Positions 62,431-64,000 of a stretch of 64,000 nucleotides of DNA are shown here, piece after piece. Under the pieces are notes generated by a model. The model was not told where the DNA came from, made no database searches, and worked only from the letters and a program-made list of their open reading frames with translations. Position 1 is the stretch's first letter. Every line of letters begins with the position of its first letter. The DNA lies in assembly GCF_900168165.1 (NCBI RefSeq), contig NZ_FUYV01000001.1, positions 62,001-126,000 on the forward strand, in the 5' to 3' direction. Both the position numbers and the translations under genes were made by a program. Source of the stretch: Alkalitalea saponilacus (GTDB lineage: Bacteria; Bacteroidota; Bacteroidia; Bacteroidales; Marinilabiliaceae).

Positions 62431-63597
62431 ATGAAAACACATATTGTAAATTTCTTATTAGTAGCATCATGGCTCATTATCCAGGCTATGTTACTCCCAA
62501 TTACAGCTCAAACGGTTAATCTTAATGGCATTTCAGTCACTATAGATGATATTCCCTTAAGCTGGAAGGGACTTAATGTTAATGTCGATAACGAATTAAA
62601 ATCAACGAACCAGGGCATAAAGGAACATCCAGTAGTATTTAAATCCAGTAATGGCAAGTTTCTGGCTAAGGCTACAAATGTTGAGGTTCTTGACCCTGAG
62701 ATATTGAAATCTTCAACCGGTTCTGATAAGGCTGTAAGTAAAATTGAATTATTTACCGATGACGGCGTTTTGATATACAGCAAAGAGTTAGATTACAAGG
62801 TGTTAAGAGCGTCAATTAGCGATGACGGTAAATACTCCCATGTCATGATCTACGAATATACCTATCTTAGTGAAAATGATTATTCAGAATTAAAAGTTCT
62901 TGATTCAAAAGGGAACCAGCTAAAATCTGTTCCTGATGTGGGGAACTATGCTGCAACAAATGACAATGGAGTGTATTATCTAAAAAATGAAAAAGATAAT
63001 GACCAGATACGTTTTTTTGGATATTTCAATATGGAAAATAACACTTCATGGGAACAACCGGTTGATATACAATCCTCTCTGTCTTCTGTTTCTCAGGATG
63101 GAAGTCATGTAGCACTAACTTCAACTAATTATCCCGGGCTGCAATCATTTAATTCAGCGGGTACGTTATTGTGGAGCAATCCAGAAATTTTAGGTGGAAA
63201 TTGGGATACTGCTTTGTCCCCAAATGGCAATTATTTGTTGTTTAGAAAAGGTAGAGAGAGATATATAATATTTGATAATTTGACTGGAGATTTCATAAGT
63301 TCAATCAGGCCATTTGAAGTAAATGGTGAACTTATGAACTTCAGAACAGGATGTTTTATTGATAATTCTGAAGATAGAATTTTGAATAGCTCAACAGTTC
63401 GCATAAATGGAGAAATCAGAACAGTATTAAGTGAGCACAATCTCCGCGGGGAGCTTATTCGAAAAGCTATTGTTCAAAGCACGGTTATAGGGTATAGGTT
63501 AAGTGCTGTGTTAAATAATGATAACACCATAAGTGTGTTTCTGGATGGATTAGAAGATGTCCGGTTAAACAGCGAATTTGAAACATTCTCTTTTTAA
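62431..63597 (+). CDS. Secreted WD40/beta-propeller-like protein, unknown function
   Basis: 388 residues. Signal peptide 1-26 (ending ITAQ). The body contains repeated strands of the type SISDDGKYSHVMIYEY, SVSQDGSHVALTS, ALSPNGNYLLFRKG, i.e. the D-G-x-Y pattern of beta-propeller blades. No catalytic residue or lipobox. Starts 30 nt after the chimeric lipoprotein. The family is not recognised beyond the fold. Confidence 0.75.
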   Translation: MKTHIVNFLLVASWLIIQAMLLPITAQTVNLNGISVTIDDIPLSWKGLNVNVDNELKSTNQGIKEHPVVFKSSNGKFLAKATNVEVLDPEILKSSTGSDKAVSKIELFTDDGVLIYSKELDYKVLRASISDDGKYSHVMIYEYTYLSENDYSELKVLDSKGNQLKSVPDVGNYAATNDNGVYYLKNEKDNDQIRFFGYFNMENNTSWEQPVDIQSSLSSVSQDGSHVALTSTNYPGLQSFNSAGTLLWSNPEILGGNWDTALSPNGNYLLFRKGRERYIIFDNLTGDFISSIRPFEVNGELMNFRTGCFIDNSEDRILNSSTVRINGEIRTVLSEHNLRGELIRKAIVQSTVIGYRLSAVLNNDNTISVFLDGLEDVRLNSEFETFSF

Positions 63598-63661
63598 ATA
63601 TAGTCCGACAATTACTGATTTTTATTTCCTAAACTCCCATTTCCCAAATTCCAGGTAATCT

Positions 63662-63871
63662 ATGAAAGGTATAATAGTATATATTTTGGTTTTGAGTTTG
63701 TTCCTCATGAATATTGGATTGAATGCTCAAAACGCACGTAACCCAATCACCAACAATTCGACATCTGTCAATAATTATATTAGCAGTTCATATGGCCCCC
63801 GACTGATGCCTCCTAAAAAAGGTTCAAAATTTCATCCATCTATAGATTTCACCGTTCGCGCCGATTTGTAA
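63662..63871 (+). pseudogene. Truncated M23-type peptidase (N-terminal fragment)
   Basis: 69 residues: signal peptide (MKGIIVYILVLSLFLMNIGLNAQ), a short linker, then SSYGPRLMPPKKGSKFHPSIDF. The YGPR and H-x-x-x-D pattern match the beginning of a LysM-less M23 metallopeptidase core, including its first two zinc ligands, but the frame ends at TAA after FTVRADL. The remaining frames to 64000 do not continue the domain. Hence most likely a broken or recombined gene; a short secreted peptide is the alternative. Confidence 0.6.
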
Positions 63872-64000
63872 TCATAAGTGGTCGAAAGATTTTATAACCA
63901 TTTTAAGTATAAAAAATGAAAACAAAAAACTAGGCCACTTTATCAACAGAAAATGTTGTATAAAGTTGATAACTAACGCATTAAATTAGTGATTATTTTA

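Noticed and set aside
61286-63871. Prophage interpretation of the region with a tail-fibre-like coiled coil
   Set aside because: No integrase, terminase, capsid or lysis genes; the genes carry signal peptides, so a secreted-protein island is more likely.
1-64000. tRNA, rRNA, CRISPR arrays and insertion sequences
   Set aside because: No gap is long enough to hide rRNA; no cloverleaf, direct-repeat array or transposase motif was recognised by eye in the gaps.

Overview
The window looks like a chromosomal segment of a Bacteroidota bacterium, most likely in or near the Bacteroidales/Marinilabiliales. The evidence is: promoters of the TTTG-N(17-21)-TAnnTTTG type in front of many genes, a near absence of Shine-Dalgarno sequences, an AT-rich background, and gene sets typical of the phylum (parA-parB-DUF5683-lytic transglycosylase; purH-mreB-mreC-mreD-mrdA-rodA; SpoIIM/DUF4129/DUF4350/MoxR/DUF58; DUF6364-PIN; UxuA with an SDR-type mannonate oxidoreductase). 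No rRNA, tRNA, CRISPR array, transposase or prophage was found.

Layout. 1-700: 3' end of a secreted beta-rich protein. 0.8-4.2 kb: lipoate synthesis (lipA, lipB) and recJ. 4.3-8.6 kb: EamA transporter, an unknown lipoprotein, a ComM/YifB ATPase, inorganic pyrophosphatase. 8.7-13.2 kb: Na/Pi cotransporter, two SDR-fold enzymes and a coiled-coil membrane protein. 13.4-18.2 kb: parA, parB, DUF5683, LysM lytic transglycosylase, YugP-type membrane metalloprotease. 18.3-25.4 kb: RDD protein divergent from a six-gene operon SpoIIM / membrane protein / DUF4129 / DUF4350 / MoxR / DUF58. 25.6-28.9 kb: patatin-BamA-like protein and pheS. 29.0-35.2 kb: two toxin-antitoxin-like pairs (DUF6364/PIN and MNT/HEPN) set among an LPP20-like protein, recX, an aldehyde dehydrogenase and metF. 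35.3-42.3 kb: metH, then an AraC regulator divergent from an SDR-uxuA uronate operon. 42.4-48 kb: a very large ABCG-like transporter, a flippase-like membrane protein and a KamA-type radical SAM enzyme. 48.2-55.5 kb: purH and the rod-shape operon. 55.6-57.8 kb: sirtuin, ComF, IspD. 58-61.1 kb: zinc ABC importer with a Fur/Zur regulator. 61.2-64 kb: accessory secreted genes, including a chimeric partial gene duplicate and a truncated M23 peptidase.

Most of the window is ordinary core genome. No wholly new multi-gene system can be demonstrated. The best leads are: (i) an apparent AraC operator, two 12-bp direct repeats 21 bp apart abutting the uronate promoter; (ii) a 12-bp-arm palindrome centred on the fur/zur start codon with a promoter that predicts a leaderless mRNA; (iii) the partially duplicated, re-tailed lipoprotein gene at 61.3-62.4 kb; (iv) a G8/C8 hairpin inside the DUF4129 gene; (v) a sigma-54-like promoter with a strong ribosome binding site before the YugP protease; (vi) degenerate 7-bp periodic repeats between znuA and fur. 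All function calls come from motif reading alone; no search was run.
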